NCBI GenBank assembly: GCA_003427395.1
Contig: BFEA01000047.1
Location: forward strand, 4,032,935-4,056,363
DNA length: 23,429 bases
Origin: Chara braunii
Taxonomy: Eukaryota; Streptophyta; Charophyceae; Charales; Characeae
Direction: 5' to 3'
The notes below the pieces were generated by a model that saw nothing but the letters and a program-made list of their open reading frames with translations, was not told the DNA's origin and did no database searches. A program made the position numbers and the translations under genes. This document shows positions 8,590 to 18,869 of this stretch, piece after piece (position 1 is the stretch's first letter; each line of letters begins with the position of its first letter).

Positions 8590-10147
8590 TCCAGATGTTT
8601 TCCTTTGTTATCGGTTTTCATAGAGATTCCCGTTGTTCTTGAGTAATAAACTGAAAAAGTGGTTCAAAAAAAGAGCGAATAACTTGGTCATCTTCTTGTG
8701 AGTGGGTAGGATTTTTTGATGACTGAAACAATTTTTTGAAGAATTCATAAGTTACCTTTAAACTTGCTGGTGATGAAGTAGATACCTCAAGGTCCCGAGT
8801 AGACTCATGGTCAAACAAACTTTCTATTGAGGATCGTTTGGTCCGGGACCGAGCCATTGCAAAGAAGGATTTATCCATCTGTCCTTCTGAGGAGAATTTT
8901 GACAATTTGCCTCTAATTAATTGTCCTTGCCAACAGTATTGCGCAAATGACAAATGTTGGTTCTTAAGTTCCTGGATGTTGATAGTTTGGGAGGATTCAT
9001 TCAACTGGTCCTGGGATTCATAGTTTAGGATTTGTTCTTGAATATGTATTTCCTGTAGGTATTTGTTATTTGCTTGTAGTTTTGAGTACTCGTTGCATTT
9101 ATTTGCAAGAAATACCATACCGTTATTGAACCAAGAGATATATGAAACTTGTCTCTCCCTCGTCGTGTGCCAATACACCCATACATCTGCTAAATATTTT
9201 CTAAATTGGTTATGTGCTAATAAGGACGTGTTCAATTTATAGAATCCTTTCCCTTGGTCTGTTTTTTTACTACAGGATAGGAGGACTGTACACATTTTAT
9301 GGTCGGCTTCGCTCCATGGGCTTTGAGGGAAAATTGCAGCCTCTAATAGCGAACTATCAAGATCTTTCGACATAAGAATCAAATCAATTCTTAATCTAGA
9401 CTGAAAGCGATTACCCTGATTACATATGCATGTGAATATCCTTTCTCACGGAAAGGTTCTTCGGTACGAGTCAAAGAGTCGTTCGCTTTAGCACAAGGTT
9501 TGTATGATATTTTCGTCTTCTTCAATATAGTGAGGACATGGAGAGGGGATCTTCCAGTGATCCAGCCATCTATCTGGGGCCGCATTGAAGTCTCCTGCCA
9601 TAATTAGTGCGATCCCTACTGGGATCCGATTCCTAATATCTTGGAAAAACATAATTAGTGGGATCCCAACTGGGATCCGATTCCTAATATCTTGGAAAAA
9701 CCTAACTTCATCTTTCATGTCATTTGGACCATATACATTAATTATACATATATATGAATGTATCTTTAGGATAACATTAATCCAACGCCCCTGCTTTTTA
9801 TCCGTCATCCATTGAATTATTTGTATTCTAGAATCAGGTGGTATCCAGATTGCTACCCCGACTGAGCCACTTCTTGGAGCTGGGGCGCTAATCTTGTCAA
9901 AGGGCTATACTGTGTTGTCGGCTCGGGTATGGATGGGCGAGTTTGTAAGGTGTGTTTCTTGGATGCATTTAAGATCAGGCCATGATCTACCCCTCATGCC
10001 TCTCAATTGTTCCAACAATGTTTTTCTTTTTTCTGCATCTGCTATTGCTAATCCATTTACATTGAGTGAACGGAGGTCTAAATCTGTCGTTTTAGTAATG
10101 TGATGCCAAAATGGGTTCTTACCATAATGCGCTTTTATTGCTTCCAT
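8590..10147 (-). pseudogene. L1-type LINE ORF2, endonuclease part only
   Basis: ORF2 of L1-type LINEs nicks target DNA with an APE-like endonuclease and copies the element RNA. From ATG 10147 one minus-strand frame gives the endonuclease signatures in order: RSLNVNGL, CIQETHL, INVYGPND, AGDFNAAPD, RLRIDLILMS and a degenerate ADH for the usual SDH. The linker follows and ends ESL-stop-KPITKENIW, the usual lead-in to the reverse transcriptase. The frame has no frameshift but four stops: TAG 9905-9907, TAA 9488-9490, TGA 9446-9448 and TGA 8618-8620. Coding similarity stops near 8590, before any RT motif, at the GTAC-rich patch, so the catalytic polymerase is lost. An in-frame TAA at 10151-10153 just upstream supports this start. 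Confidence 0.88.
9599..9700. repeat. 51-bp in-frame tandem duplication in endonuclease
   Basis: Two 51-bp units, 9599-9649 and 9650-9700, differ at about two positions. On the minus strand they repeat 17 residues (FFQDIRNRIPVGIxLIM) just before the GDFN motif. A normal endonuclease has this strand once, so the duplication probably disrupts the fold even though it keeps the frame. Confidence 0.93.
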
Positions 10148-10181
10148 CTCTTACCTTTCCTTTTTTTAACACATTGTTCCT

Positions 10182-10607
10182 CTAAAGACGAAGCCAATTG
10201 TCATTGTTTAAGTCTTCAGCTAAGTGCAAGATGCCTGTGCGTAGAATAATGCTTAGAAAAGCAAGTACCTCTAAGGTCGACCATACGACATTTGTCTTAA
10301 CTTTAAGGCTTTGCAATTCTAAAAGAGCCGCGTGAGAGAACCATCTGAGCACTGCCTCTTTCTGTTCTTCAAAACGAACAAATGTACCTCTTTTTGCCAT
10401 GTGGGCCTTGTCTCCCATTTCTGTGAGGGTTGCTTGCGGGCCGGGGTCATAAGGTTTTATCAACAAATCCCGCATATCGCGTTTAAATGTCCGGTCACCT
10501 ATACTTTGATAGTTGACATAGGATGACCATCCTCTCAGTGTGACACCCCCATATTGGTCTTGACCAATTGGTGAGAGACCCACCTCCCATCTCCACTCGC
10601 GGTTAAC
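10182..10607 (-). pseudogene. LINE ORF1 C-terminal segment (copy B, after insertion)
   Basis: The minus frame runs to TAA at 10182, 35 bp before the ORF2 ATG, the expected ORF1/ORF2 spacing of a LINE. It reads from VNREWRWEVGLSPIG through GWSSYVNYQ and RDMRDLLIKPYDPG to a hydrophobic helix (VVWSTLEVLAFLSIILRTG) and ends NNDNWLRL. I know no domain for it. The same frame phase resumes at 11519 beyond a 912-bp repeat insertion, sharing the codons GTT AAC at the junction, so I treat it as the end of the ORF1 lying at 11520-14795. Confidence 0.5.
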
Positions 10608-11519
10608 GACCACTTGAAATTTCAAAATGAAAGATTCTTAAGTATTCTGAAACCACTGAAATGGCCTAAAGACACTTCAGGTCATTTCAGAAGTTTCGGG
10701 TGGTTTGCAGGACAAGTTTTATGTTTTTTTTTTTTTCCTGCTTGTTTTTTCGGCCACTTCATGTCATTTCAGAAATTTCAGGTGGGGACCCGAAACCGCT
10801 GAAGTGGCTGAAGTTTCTGAATGGGGTTTCAGGTACCCCCATCAAAATGGTTGGATGGGGGTACCTGAAACCCCTTTCGAAAGCTTCAGCCACTTCAGGT
10901 CATTTCAAGAATTTCAGGTGGGGACCTGAAACTGCTGAAGTGGCTTAAGCTTCCGAAAGGGGTTTCAGGTACCCCATCCAAATGGTTGGATGGAGGTACC
11001 TGAAACCCTTTTCAGAAGCTTCAACCACTTCAGGTCATTTCAGGAATTTCAGGTGGGGATCTGAAACCACTGAAGTGGCTGAAAGGGTACCTGAAACCCC
11101 TCTCAGAAGCTTCAACCACTTCAGGTCAATTTCAGGTGGGGACCTGAAACCGCTGAAGTGGTTGAAGCTTCTGAAAGGGGTTTCATGTACCCCCATCCAA
11201 ATGCTTGGATGGGGGGTACCTGAAACAACTTTCAGAAGCTTCAGCCACTTCAGGTCATTTTAGGAATTTCAGGTGGGGACCTGAAACTACTGAAGTGGCT
11301 GAAGCTTCTGAAAGGGGTTTCAGGTACCCCCATCCCACCATTTGCAATGGATCTGTAGACAATCTGAAAGTGGTGTATCAGCCTGAAGTGGCTGAACTGC
11401 CTGAAGACGGTTTCAAACAACCCCATGTATAGATCCACACACAATCTGAAAGCGGTGTAGTAAACTAAAGTGGTTGAACTGCCTGGAAAAAAGACCTGAA
11501 AATATATGCACCCGTTAAC
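10602..11519. repeat. Array of ~136-bp palindromic units inserted in LINE
   Basis: Units begin at about 10792, 10928, 11063, 11146 and 11283, with partial units at both ends (10640-10790 and after 11345). Spacings are 136, 135, 83 and 137 bp; the 83-bp unit has lost its centre. Each full unit is a near-perfect inverted repeat. In the first, arms 10799-10846 and 10851-10898 pair over about 48 bp around GGTACCCCCATC/GATGGGGGTACC. Arms are joined by CAGGTCATTTCAGGAATTTC linkers. GTTAAC flanks the block at 10602-10607 and 11514-11519. Two further diverged units of about 85 bp follow at 11345-11490 (CAATCTGAAAG...GGTGTA). Confidence 0.9.
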
Positions 11520-14500
11520 CATCTCTCCCCATCTCCCCCCCTTCTTTCTCACTAGAATAATCAGATTGCATTTTGGTGGCAGTGGTCTAACTGCCAGCCT
11601 CTTTTCCAACACATTTCTCATTTTCTGCCTTTTCCTGGGTCCTACTTAGACAAAGAGGAGGTGATATCTTCCTGTTGGTTTGACTTTGGACTTACAACTG
11701 GATGAGGTTGAGCACCCCTGAGTGAGGCTAATGACACTTCTTCTCCTAGTTCTTGGGTTAACAATACTACCATCGGTTTCTCTTTAATTTGTAATCCCCC
11801 CCATGTTGTCGGGGGAAGACTCTGCTGTTCTTATGTTGACACCTCTTGTGAAGTCATTGCCTGATCCTCCTGTATGAGGTTAGATTCTTGACTCTCTTGT
11901 CGTTATTTGGTTTTATCTGGAGATTCTGATAGAATCTTACCATTGACCTCTGTTATATTAGTCAGTGTTGATTCCTGAGACAGGATCAGGTTGGTTTTAG
12001 CGTCCTCATCGATGATTTGGCCGTGATTTACCTTTGTATTATTGATTTGGGGGGGAAATGAAGGGCAACTTGACCCTTATCATCCACACAAATTATTCCC
12101 CGTTGTGCTTCACTCCCTTTTTCTGCCAGGTTAACCTGTTGCTCTTCTGAACCTGTCTCCTTTGCTTCCTGGGGTTGTGGTGGAGGGGATACCTCCACAG
12201 TTATCATTTCTCCACCAATTTCCTCATCATTATTTTATTTGGGTGGGGGAGCAGGCACAGGAGGCTGAAACATGTCCATAATTGCCGATAACATACGCCG
12301 ACTGACTATGGTCCACCTTGTTCCTTTTGGAAACCCCTCTGTTAACACCCTTTTCAAGGATGGACCGAAATTCATTAGATTAATAAGTTGAACATAAAAG
12401 GCATCCCAAAATTTCGTGGTAGCTTCCCCATACTTACCTTTTAGCTGTTGGAGAAACCATTATGCTAACTGTATCATTTTTTGCTCAACTGTGATAAGAT
12501 TCTTTTCTCCTGAGGAGGTTGCTTTAGACATAGGACTGTCCTCAGTTTGCTGCTCCGAGTCAATATCCATGGGAGAAGGTCCAAAAACCTTACTAAAATA
12601 GTCCTGTAGGGAGACCTCATCTTGTTTCTGGCTCTGTCTCGATTCTAGAGGTGTTTGTGACCCTCCTCCTCTTTTTTTGACTGGTGTCATTCCCAACTTG
12701 GGTTTCCATCTTTGGTGGTGATAAGGTCCTCTTCTGGCTGTTATTTTCTTCTTTTTCTTGTTTTTTTTTTTCTAATTAAAGACTGATTTTGCGAGGACTC
12801 TTGTTCACTATTCAGTTCTTGTTCCATTTCCAAATCCTCATTTTGAGAGCTTTGAACCTCTATTGGATGTGATGACAAATCTTTGGTTATAGTGATGTTT
12901 CCATCTTCTTTGAGATAGTTTTGTGGATCTGGTTCATTTACTTCAGTTGGTGCCTCCTTTCCCTTGTGCGATTCTGTTGAGACAATCATCGCTGGTGAAC
13001 CAATAACAGATTGATTGCTGGGGGGGTATCGGTTGAGAGTGAGGGTGTTCTTGTTCACCACTCTGCCTGTTGATTCCGGGGGAGTCCATCTTTCAGGAGG
13101 TTTAGTCTCCCAGTTCGGTTCCCCCTCTTTTTTCCACGTCCAACCCCCTTTGGGTTTAGATCCCTTACCTACACCCTCTATGTACACCCATCCCTCATGT
13201 CCCTGATCCTCTTGAAAGGGTCTCTGATCAGTCTACCTGTCACTCTTTGTCTACGTGCTGGGTTCTGTTCACAGGTCTGATCTGTGCTGAGGTGACCATA
13301 GGCTTTACATCGGAAGCACCACGGGCGCAATTTATGCGCCGTATGAATATGATTTTTTTCCCCCCCCACTCTATATGGGATGACGTCATCTATATTGAAG
13401 GGTACATTAGGGGTATGATTTATGGCTAACATCAGGTAGTCATCCCTTCTTGCTGCAAATGCTGGGAGAAGATTGATGAAGTCTACGATATCATGAATTT
13501 CCCCAAAGTCATATATAAATGCAACTTGTATTTCTATTGGAATGTGTCGAAATTCCACCCAATATAAATCCTCCATCATTTGTCGACGACGCTCATCCAG
13601 GCCCTATTTTTGAGGAACCCAAGGATATTTCCGGACTTCTGATCTATCACATCTCAATTTTCTCCATCCGTCGATAATTTTTTTATCATTTTCGTGGATG
13701 CTAAGAATAGTAAAGACCGTGGATGAGACAGGTAGAATTAGGAGGTGTTCTTGTGCCGCTTCCTGACTCCCTTTGAAAAACGTCAGTCGCTTACCCACCC
13801 ATTTAACCTTTTCATTTACTGATTTGAAAGCAGCAGCATCATGGAAGACCCAATTGTTTGCGTAGCGTTGATAGACTGCATCACGTTCTGCAAGTTTTTG
13901 CATAGGATATGCTTTTATCATCGCCTTCTTCCCCCCGCTGTCTACAACCCTTCTTTCCGATGGACTGAATAATTTAGATAGAAAAAAGGCTCTTGCTAAA
14001 TGCAGATTAGACAGGGGGATTTGAAGAGGTGCAGTATATTGACCTGTTCTTCTCACTTCCAGCGTTTTATTCTGGTATGGACCTTTAGCCTTTTCCGCCC
14101 AGGAAGTGTTTGGCCCTTGGATTACTAAAGAGAGTAGTTGAGACCCAGGCTTTTGCCCTGTCGAGGAAGGAATCCCATCTTCCAACTCCATCCTGCCCTG
14201 ACCTTCTCTTTCTTCTTCCTCTCTTTTGTCCATGCCCAATCCTTCCCTGTACTTGGTCTCCTTTTCCTTTACATCTCCTTCTTCATCCTCTCCCCTTCCT
14301 CCTCCACCATTGCCTACCCTTCCTTTACCCCTTCCTTCCCCTTTCTGTCTTTGATTTCCACTTATCATCCCTGCTGCCTCTGTAGGGTGGGAAATCCTAG
14401 CTCGTATTGGGAAGGCAATGACCTGTTCAGTTTCCCTCTGAGAGCACTGAGAGGATTGAAAGATTCCAGTGAAGACAGGTTTTGTAGCTCTGTCGATATC

Positions 14501-14795
14501 CCTACTATTGTGTAGTTGATACCTCTGATTTCATCTGATACTGGGTAGTTTGTGACAGCTGCCCCTCTTTCCTCCTCCACATACGGTGGGTTGGTCATTA
14601 TGTATTGGTTGTGGTGATTACCCCCCCACCCCCCTCTCCCCACCCTTGGTGAGATAAGAGAAGCTATGGGAGAGCAATTGATTCGTTGAATTTGGAATGT
14701 GGGAGAGGGTGAGCTGCTCATGATCTGCAAAGAGGCTTGAATAGCTCTCTCTTCTCCTGTTAAGATTTCATCGTCCGATATTACAGTTGTAGACT
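11520..14795 (-). pseudogene. LINE ORF1 (nucleic-acid-binding), copy B, decayed
   Basis: ORF1 proteins of plant-type L1 elements coat the element RNA. From high to low coordinates: a Ser/Pro- and Gly-rich N-terminus (14795-14365), a Gly/Glu/Arg-rich stretch, a DUF4283-like core (about 14060-13604, with PLQIPLSN, MIKAYPMQKL, NNWVFHDAAAF and LRCDRSEVRKYPW), then EFRHIPIEIQ and a zinc knuckle CFRCKAYGHLSTDQTC (13271-13318). After it come YIEG...GWTW (about 13187-13130), an acidic Gln/Ser-rich linker ending KKKTRKRRK, an FGPSPMDID motif (about 12560-12586) and a C-terminal helix. Breaks include a frame change at about 13590, TAA at 12460, a further TAA about 230 bp on, and a frameshift at a C-run near 12050. 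It is homologous along its length to copy A, but clearly diverged. Confidence 0.75.
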
Positions 14796-17285
14796 GTTCT
14801 TTCTAGTATCTAATAATTGCAAATAAGAAAGCTCCTAAAAATCTACTGTAGCAGCACCAAATTTAATTTTTAGTCTCTCAATTAACCAGTCTGCTAATTG
14901 AATTATCTTCTGATCCAATTGGATCGTTGATTGATCTTCCCCTGTTGAGTGGGAGAAAGCATCTGTCATAGGAATGTCAACAGATTGTTGCGGATCAACG
15001 TCCATTGGAGCTGGACCAAAAAAGTCTTTGAAAGGGTCAGGTCGTCCGTCCTGTTCGTGGTTCGGACCTCCTACATTTCCATGACATTCCTCTGATCCTT
15101 CCCCAACTACCAAGTCCCCAAGCTGACTGTTATTTTTGTCTTCCTTGTTTTTTTTTGTTTTTTTTTTGCCAAAATCCTTTCCTTCGAACCATCGTTTGTT
15201 CTTGTTTTTTATTATCTACCTCATCCTGATCCGAAGAGTCCTTCTGACCAGATACCCTCGGAGAGGAGACCAGTTCCATTACCATTTTTTGTGCATTTTG
15301 GTGAACCCTCTCTTGCAGGAACACCTGGCGCAGACTTCTGCTGTAGATGTAATGAATTTCCATCTGGTGACCCCTCCAGGAACATATAATTTTTGGGATC
15401 TGGTCCTAGCATCTTTTTCCCTGATTGACTGGGCATAACTCCCCCTTGAGGTTGTGCCTTGGGCTGGTCCGTCCCTCCTAAGCCAGGGGCCTGGATGGTA
15501 TGCTACACCCCTGAGATGCAGGGTGCCCCTTGGCTACTTTGGCCACCTGTTTGTCCTGTTCTGACAGCATTAATCGTAGCCTCAGGCGGGGCCCAACTGT
15601 ACGGAGGTTTACATTCCAAATTTGGGTTCCCCTGCCTCTCCCATGTCCAACCTCTAGGAGTACCATTTCGAGTGAAACCCTCAATGTAAACCCACCGTTC
15701 ATGACCCGGGTCTACTGTACGCCATAAGTTGGACTTGAAGGGATCTCTAATCAGCCTTCCGGTAACTCTTTGCTTGTGCGTTGGATTTTGTCAACAAGCG
15801 GGATCAATATTAAGGTGACCATAGGCTTTACACCTAAAACACCAAGGACGAAGTTGCGTCGTGTGGATGTGGTATTCTCTACCACCAATCCTGTAGGGTA
15901 TAACGTCGTCAAGTTTGAATGGATGATTAGAAGGGTGATCCAAAGCTAGCATTAAATAATTGTCACGCCTGACCGCATATGCTGGAAGGGGATCAATAAA
16001 ATAAACAATGTCATACGTTTCCCCGAAATCGTGGATGAAAGCCGCTTGAATCTCTATTGGGAATTTGGGATGTGCCTAAACTCCACCCAAAAATAATCAT
16101 CCATCATCTGACGCCGCCTCTCATCCGGGCCTTGCTTCTGCGGGGACCAGGGATATATCCTAACTTCAAAGCAATCACAGCGGAGTTTCTTCCAGTCATC
16201 AATTGTTTTCTTATCCGACATATGTAAACATAAAACTGTAAACACTGTCGCTGAAATGGGCTGTATTAAAAAATCTTCGTGCGCAACTTCCAGGCTTCCT
16301 TTGAAAAATGCAAGACGTTTTCGTATCCATTTAATCTTATCATTAATCATCTTATAAGCTGCATCGTCATGAAACACCCAATTATTAGCATGATTTTGAT
16401 AGATTTCACCTCTTACTGTTAATTTTTGGGTGGGGTAAGCCTTGATCATTGTTTTTTTTTTCCTCCGGATTCCACTACTCTACTTTCTGAAGGACTGATG
16501 AACTTTGAGAGAGAAAAGCTCGGGCTGTGGGGATATTAGAGAGGGGAATTTGAAGAGGATTCATCCGTGGTCCTGTGCGTTTGATCTCTAGTGATTTGGC
16601 ATGCAACGAACCCTTCACTTTTTGAAGCCAGGATGAAGTTGGATTCCCTTTGGTAACTGAGGTCAACATCTCTGCCCCTATCATCTGACCCTTTGGGGCA
16701 GGGTTGTACCCTGCCATCACCTCTTCCCTTTGCTTCATCTCCATTTCCCCATCACCTCCTCTCTTTACTTCCCAAACACCAAAACTCTGTCCTCCTCTCC
16801 CTCCCCCCCCACCTCTTCTACCCACTCGACCTCCCTTTCCTCCTCCGCCTCTTTCTCACCCTCTTTCTAACCCTCTTTCTCATCGACCTCCCCACCTCAC
16901 TCTACCCCCTCCACTCCCTCCCACCTCCCCTATATCCCGTACTCGATCATTTTCATTTCTCTCCTGCTCATTCCCCATGATATTTGACCTTGAGATCAAA
17001 CGATCATTGTTGGGAACGACGAGCCTTTGATTGCTTTGGTTACTCTGATCACTCAATCCCTCACAGGTCACCTTTTGTGTATCAACTCATCGGTGTAGCC
17101 CTCCCCACATCCTGATGCGGAAACCAATGTTGTGGTCATGTCCCTCTTCCCTGATGAGGAAGAATTTCTTAGAGAATTCTTTGTAACGACATCAGGAAGA
17201 AAAAGAGGATTCACCATCATTGCCCTCTCCTGTGGGTGCATGCTTATCATTCCTTGACTTATATTTGTAGGTAGCAGTGAAGCTA
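14796..17285 (-). pseudogene. LINE ORF1 (nucleic-acid-binding), copy A, truncated
   Basis: This repeats the copy B architecture in the same strand and order: LASLLPTNISQG and MMVNPLFL (about 17285-17190), a Gly/Arg-rich stretch (16980-16800), PLQIPLSNIPTARAF (about 16550), MIKAYPTQKL (16449) and NNWVFHDDAAY. EFRHIP follows at about 16070, then the knuckle CFRCKAYGHLNIDPAC (15794-15841), GWTWERQGNPN (about 15650), a basic tail, FGPAPMDVD (about 15020-14995) and KFGAATVDF. Frameshifts lie near 16515, in the A/T run 16450-16458 and at about 16060. A TGA follows the last knuckle Cys directly (15791-15793), and TAG 14835-14837 replaces the Trp seen in copy B. Similarity to copy B continues only a dozen codons past that TAG, so the copy is cut at about 14795 where copy B begins. 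Confidence 0.72.
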
Positions 17286-17369
17286 ATTGTACTTATATTG
17301 AATTTTACACAAATCACAGCATCTGGGTCTCATATCGCACTGTACCCACAGAGGGTGACAGAGAGTTAG

Positions 17370-17510
17370 GAGTTAGCAGCTAGCAACTACTTGCGGTATT
17401 AACATTGACATTGGAAGCTGACAGCTAGCAGCTAGCAGCTAGCAGCTACTCGCAGTATTAACATTGACACTGGAAGCTGACAGCTAGCAGCTAGCACAGT
17501 ATTAAGACTG
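17370..17510. repeat. 59-bp tandem repeat rich in AGCTAGC
   Basis: TATTAACATTGACA recurs at 17397 and 17456 (59-bp period), followed by YTGGAAGCTGACAGCTAGCAG. A third unit is truncated near 17498, and the ACATTGACACTGGAAGCTGAC part reappears at about 17600. The AGCTAGCAGCTAGC words are self-complementary. Confidence 0.85.
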
Positions 17511-17515
17511 CTAGT

Positions 17516-17600
17516 GGTGTCTGCTCCTATCAGCCCCACTAGCATTATCTTGGGTTGTTTTCTTGTAAAAAAAACAAAAAAACAAAAAAACAAAAAAAAC
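17516..17600 (+). repeat. Retroposon-like tail fragment with A-rich end
   Basis: GTGTCTGCTCCTATCAGCCCC and the following GCATTATCTTGGGTTG match the segment ahead of the poly(A) at 18041-18087 (GTGTCTACTCGTATCAGCACC...). It also ends in an A-rich run, here (A)7-8C repeats at 17567-17600. It is probably a third, 5'-shortened copy of the retroposon family at 17969 and 21821. Confidence 0.55.
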
Positions 17601-17968
17601 ATTGACACTGGAAGCTGACAGGATGGTTGAATAGAAAGTCATTGGGAGTGCACCGAGAGTGTACAGGTAGAATGATGGGCCGCTCACCGCCCAGCCTGCA
17701 CAACTAAACGATACAATCAAGCCCACATTTCTTACATTGTGTACATGCCACAAGGATGCTAGACCCACAGGGGGTTGCAGACGCCTGGGATTGAGCTTTA
17801 GCCAATAAGACAACTGGCATCATCCCGGGTGGGGCTAGGCCAGTAGGAAATAGGAGTTTGACAAAAGGGAAGGGATACCCATGCAGCCCCAAGGGAAAGA
17901 CGTTGCTCCAGGATAGGAACTCTAACGGCACAGACCCAACAAACATTGCAGTGGAAAGGTGTATCCAA

Positions 17969-18108
17969 GGGACGCTGGACCCGTTTTCCAGCAGGTGCTG
18001 CTTCCCACCAATAGATGGAGCCTCCCCGGTGGTGGTAGAGGTGTCTACTCGTATCAGCACCTCTGGCATCTACTCGGGGTGTTTGTCAAAAAAAAAAAAA
18101 AAAAAAAA
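17969..18108 (+). mobile_element. Poly(A)-tailed retroposon 3' end, copy 1
   Basis: GGGACGCTGGACCC...CCAGCAGGTGCTGCTTCCCACCAATAGATGGAG aligns with 21821-21873 almost gap-free, and both copies run into poly(A), here 21 A (18088-18108). Shared sequence plus a tail is the mark of LINE-dependent retroposition. The 5' limit is unknown; 17600-17968 may be the body but shows no clear Pol III A and B boxes. The region contains two overlapping potential stems (see findings). No coding capacity is evident. Confidence 0.65.
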
Positions 18109-18869
18109 GGGAAAGGGTTCAAGAACATAGAATTAAAGATAATAATCAGAGGGATCTGATGATGATAAGGCTAGGATCTCTCTAACAAAGAAAAAAAGGG
18201 TTCACCTCCAACTATGCTTCAATCAGGGCTGGGGAGTGAGGTGAGGACCTGCGTAGCCCTGATGCCTATAACCACTGTTCGGTCAGGTCACTAGAAAAGG
18301 GTGATGATCCTGGGTGGCCCTGGGAGGGGCAGGCTTACGGGGGGATCGAATCGTTCACCCCCTTCCTAGCAGGAGTGACTCTTATCCCTGCAGCGCCGGC
18401 GCCAGGGTGTGGGTATGCTTCCCGATCCAGTGCCTCGGGGATGCAGGACCCTGAGTTCGAGAGGGGTGCACCCTGTCGGAGCGTCCTGATAGCTCCGGTT
18501 CGGGGCGAGACTCCCATGTGTCTGTGTGGATGAGGATGTGCGTTTTGCCTTGAGTGATCCCTCTGTGTGTGGGTGGGTCCTCTGTGCCGACCGGTAGGCT
18601 GAACTCAGAGCGTGAAACCTCCTCCCTGCCCTCCTCCTTGTGCCCGATCCACGACACTCCTGCAACCATTTTTTTTGAAGGAAAAATACTAAGGTAGGAC
18701 CTTGGGAGTAGGGATGCACTGAGGACAGTAATGACGAGTGACGGTGGGAGGCAGTTTCATAGGGGACCTGTATGGAAAATCATAAGGATGATCAAAATGG
18801 CCAACTGCTGAAGGGACTGTCATATGCCTGGTGGCTAGCCTCTTTAACAACCTGGACTTCTTTCAGGAC
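18109..18869. other. Anonymous DNA, GC-rich in its middle
   Basis: A 9-bp hairpin ATCAGGGCT/AGCCCTGAT (18222-18230 with 18255-18263) encloses an inner AGGT/ACCT stem. From 18350 to 18660 the sequence is GC-rich, with overlapping short minus-strand frames of Arg/Pro/Ser-rich composition that I do not accept as genes. No repeat copy elsewhere in the window was found. Confidence 0.4.

Noticed and set aside
10614-11432. Several overlapping plus-strand frames of 60-90 codons in the palindromic array.
   Set aside because: They are frame variants of the same repeat unit; nothing marks one as coding.
14110-14515. Plus-strand Pro/Leu/Ser-rich open frames opposite the LINE ORF1, also at 16693-17030.
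   Set aside because: They are complements of the Gly/Glu/Arg-rich part of ORF1; the minus strand has the conserved domains.
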